In this document: piece after piece, positions 62,234 to 64,000 of the stretch
How positions within the stretch are numbered: the first letter of the stretch is position 1
How the letters are laid out: every line of letters starts with the position of its first letter
From: Phocaeicola sp.
GTDB lineage: Bacteria; Bacteroidota; Bacteroidia; Bacteroidales; Bacteroidaceae
NCBI GenBank assembly: GCA_020026225.1
Contig: JAHHQU010000002.1
Location: 21,202-85,201, forward strand
Length of the DNA stretch: 64,000 nt
Direction of reading: 5' to 3'
Position numbers and translations under genes: made by a program
Notes under the pieces: generated by a model
Databases searched by the model: none
Told to the model about the DNA's origin: nothing
What the model saw: the letters and a program-made list of their open reading frames with translations, nothing else

Positions 62234-62890
62234 ATGAAAAAACTTGCTATTTTCGATTTAGACGGCACGTTGTTAAACACTTTAGCCGATTTGGCCAAAG
62301 CAACCAATTTCGCTTTGGCCCAACAAGGATTCCCTACTCACGAGACGGATGCCTACCGAACTTTTGTAGGCAACGGAATCAACAAACTTTTTGAACGGGC
62401 TTTACCCGCTACCCAAAGGGACCCAGAAACTATATTAAAGACTCGTTCTTTGTTCGTTCCTTATTACAATGCACATAACGCTGATTTCAGCAAACCATAT
62501 CCAGGTATCCCCACTTTGCTGACCGCCTTGCAAGCAAAAGGAATGAAACTGGCTGTCGCTTCCAACAAATACCAAGCCGCAACCTCTAAACTGATAGCAC
62601 AATATTTTCCTACCATCACTTTTCAAGCCGTATACGGACAACGTGATGAGATTCCAAGCAAACCAGACCCGACCGTAATCCACGTTATATGTAAAGAAGC
62701 GAACATAAACGAAGCCGACATTGTTTATATCGGGGACTCGCACGTAGACATGGAAACAGGAAAGAACGCCAATGTCTGCACCGTAGGAGTAAGCTGGGGC
62801 TTCCGCCCTCGTTCCGTATTGGAAGATTTCCATCCCGATTTCATAGCCGATACGCACGAAGAATTACTCCAGTATCTATTATCAGATTAA
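62234..62890 (+). CDS. gph: HAD phosphatase, phosphoglycolate phosphatase-like
   Basis: A 218-residue cytoplasmic HAD hydrolase. Motif I DLDGTLLNT has the nucleophile Asp, motif II the Ser/Thr in VASNKYQAAT, motif III Lys in KPDP and motif IV GDSHVDMETGKNA. The cap helix region is of type C1, as in Gph/PGP, but HAD enzymes of this type have varied substrates, so phosphoglycolate is a best guess. It ends 30 bases before upp and probably shares its transcript. Confidence 0.85.
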   Translation: MKKLAIFDLDGTLLNTLADLAKATNFALAQQGFPTHETDAYRTFVGNGINKLFERALPATQRDPETILKTRSLFVPYYNAHNADFSKPYPGIPTLLTALQAKGMKLAVASNKYQAATSKLIAQYFPTITFQAVYGQRDEIPSKPDPTVIHVICKEANINEADIVYIGDSHVDMETGKNANVCTVGVSWGFRPRSVLEDFHPDFIADTHEELLQYLLSD

Positions 62891-62920
62891 GACAAACCAA
62901 CAACATCAAATAAGCAAATC

Positions 62921-63583
62921 ATGAAAGTTATCAATTTTGCAGAATCCAACTCTATTCTAAATCAATTCGTAGCCGAATTACGTGATGTAAACGTACAAAC
63001 CGACCGTATGCGTTTCCGTAGAAACATTGAACGCATCGGTGAGCTGATGGCTTACGAAATGAGCAAGACGATGGATTACTCCGTCAAAGACGTAACCACT
63101 CCCCTGGGAACCGCTCAAGCAAGCACCCCCGATGACAAGTTAGTTATCGCCACCGTATTCCGTGCTGGTCTGCCTATGCATACAGGCTTCTTGAACGTGT
63201 TCGACAAAGCTGGCAATGCCTTCGTCTCAGCTTATAGATATTATAAAGACGAAGAACACCACCGAGACTTGGATGTCCGCATCGAATACATAGCGACTCC
63301 CGACTTGGCAGACAAAACGGTATTGCTCGTCGACCCGATGCTGGCTACCGGCGAAAGTCTTGAATTGGCATGGAAAGCTTTTATCACCAAAGGAATTCCA
63401 GCCAAATTAATGATTGCCTGCGTTATTGCCAGCCAAAATGGAGTAGAACGACTTAAAAAGGTATTTCCAAGCGACGACGTCACTTTGTGGTGTGGCGTCA
63501 TTGACCCAGGAATTGACGAGAAATCCTATATTGTTCCTGGTTTAGGAGACGCAGGTGACCTTGCTTTCGGAGAAAAGATTTAA
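62921..63583 (+). CDS. upp: Uracil phosphoribosyltransferase
   Basis: A 220-residue enzyme of pyrimidine salvage joining uracil and PRPP to give UMP. The PRPP-binding loop is LLVDPMLATGESLELAWK and the uracil-binding C-terminal motif GDAGDLAFGEKI is complete; VFRAGLPMHTGFLNVF is also typical. The pyrF gene at 44.6 kb makes the same product de novo. Confidence 0.97.
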   Translation: MKVINFAESNSILNQFVAELRDVNVQTDRMRFRRNIERIGELMAYEMSKTMDYSVKDVTTPLGTAQASTPDDKLVIATVFRAGLPMHTGFLNVFDKAGNAFVSAYRYYKDEEHHRDLDVRIEYIATPDLADKTVLLVDPMLATGESLELAWKAFITKGIPAKLMIACVIASQNGVERLKKVFPSDDVTLWCGVIDPGIDEKSYIVPGLGDAGDLAFGEKI

Positions 63584-63649
63584 AGGAGAGTCTTAGAACT
63601 TGTTTCCGCAACAGCGGACCTACAAGAAAAGACTGTTATCCCATTACAA

Positions 63650-63699
63650 AAAAAGTCCTATCATCCTTCCCCAATGGAGTCTGATAGGACTTTTTCTAT
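63650..63699 (+). terminator. upp terminator
   Basis: A 14-bp stem (about 63650-63664 with 63682-63695) and T-rich end. 63584-63649 has no gene. Confidence 0.88.
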
Positions 63700-63917
63700 T
63701 TCTTACAACAGATTCAAGCCTACATACACATGACGGGCTGTGCCAGCAAAGGCTTTGCACATAAGAACAGGCATCAGCCTAACCAAGCACTTTTCTGGAG
63801 CCTTTCACAGAACCAACCGGCCCAATCAATCCGATAGAAGCAGAACCCCATCAAAGGAAATTGCTCCACCCTTCGGATTCTCACACTGAAACGACCAGTC
63901 GATTCCAAACAAAAAAA
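63700..63917. other. Gene-free interval before the tRNA
   Basis: No convincing gene. A 68-codon minus-strand frame runs into the tRNA and is rejected. Confidence 0.5.
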
Positions 63918-63941
63918 ACGTCCAAGGAAAACCTTGAACGT
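63918..63941 (-). terminator. Terminator of the CAT-anticodon tRNA
   Basis: A 10-bp stem with one G-U pair (63918-63927 with 63932-63941), AAAA/TTTT loop, then eight T on the minus strand; six bases after the tRNA. Confidence 0.9.
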
Positions 63942-63947
63942 TCTGAG

Positions 63948-64000
63948 TAGCGGGACCCGGGATTGAACCGGGGACCTCATGATTATGAATCATGCGCTCT
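63948..64000 (-). tRNA. tRNA with CAT anticodon (Met or Ile2), 5' end outside window
   Basis: Visible parts: anticodon stem CATGA/TCATG with loop TTCATAA, T-arm CCCGG-TTCAATC-CCGGG, acceptor 3' strand TCCCGCT and discriminator A; no CCA encoded. The 5' acceptor and most of the D arm are missing. Anticodon CAT fits elongator Met, or Ile2 if C34 becomes lysidine; the sequence seen cannot decide. Confidence 0.9.

Noticed and set aside
63774..63980. 68-codon minus-strand frame at the window end
   Set aside because: It runs through the tRNA and its terminator.
1..64000. CRISPR array, integrase, prophage or defence island
   Set aside because: No regularly spaced repeats, recombinase, phage structural or known defence genes were found.

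Overview
The window reads as a chromosomal segment of a gut-type Bacteroidales bacterium (Bacteroides/Phocaeicola-like). Reasons: RprX/RprY two-component genes; an lpxC-fabZ fusion; an rpsF-rpsR-rplI operon; fimbrillin-like and PCMD-type lipoproteins; host-glycan hydrolases of families GH92, GH20 and GH29; a sulfatase; tRNA genes without an encoded CCA end; and many promoters of the Bacteroides form TTTG-N19-TAnnTTTG. No insertion sequence, prophage, integrase, rRNA or CRISPR array was seen.

Layout. 1-4.3 kb: an AraC-type regulator (cut by the window edge), a PCMD lipoprotein and an outer-membrane barrel, then an uncharacterised lipoprotein on the other strand. 4.6-11.7 kb: gdhA, a fimbrillin/GLUG-like lipoprotein, then a cell-envelope trio (anchored coiled coil, S41 protease lipoprotein, TonB_C protein with a DS-rich tail). 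12-19 kb: a minus-strand glycosidase cluster (GH20, GH20, GH92) suited to trimming N-glycans. 19-24 kb: a large transglutaminase-like lipoprotein overlapping cutC tail to tail, tRNA-Arg(CCG), asnA. 24-32.5 kb: ung, lptD, an HD-domain protein, a NamZ/DUF1343 gene broken by one amber codon, pgk and a FadL-type porin.

32.7-45.4 kb: MATE transporter, ffh, a host-glycan operon (Ser-type sulfatase, GH29 fucosidase, SASA esterase), a truncated cstA remnant, a GHL10 glycosidase-like protein, then purM, a 28-codon membrane micro-ORF, prfA and pyrF. 45.9-54.6 kb: the lipid A block lpxD, lpxC-fabZ, lpxA, a pRiA4b ORF-3-like acidic protein, miaA; in reverse, mtaB with a GT2 gene, and rpsF-rpsR-rplI. 54.8-64 kb: MarR regulator, a 58-codon membrane protein, rprX/rprY, an EF-G paralogue with altered GTPase motifs, hemW, gph-like phosphatase, upp and a partial CAT-anticodon tRNA.

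Most genes are housekeeping or envelope genes. The parts most worth a second look are the EF-G paralogue lacking canonical G-domain residues, the single-codon NamZ pseudogene, the promoter-bearing cstA fragment, the protease/TonB_C envelope trio, the two unannotated-size membrane peptides, and a 400-base hairpin-rich gap between convergent genes. I did not see a clearly new defence or mobile system.
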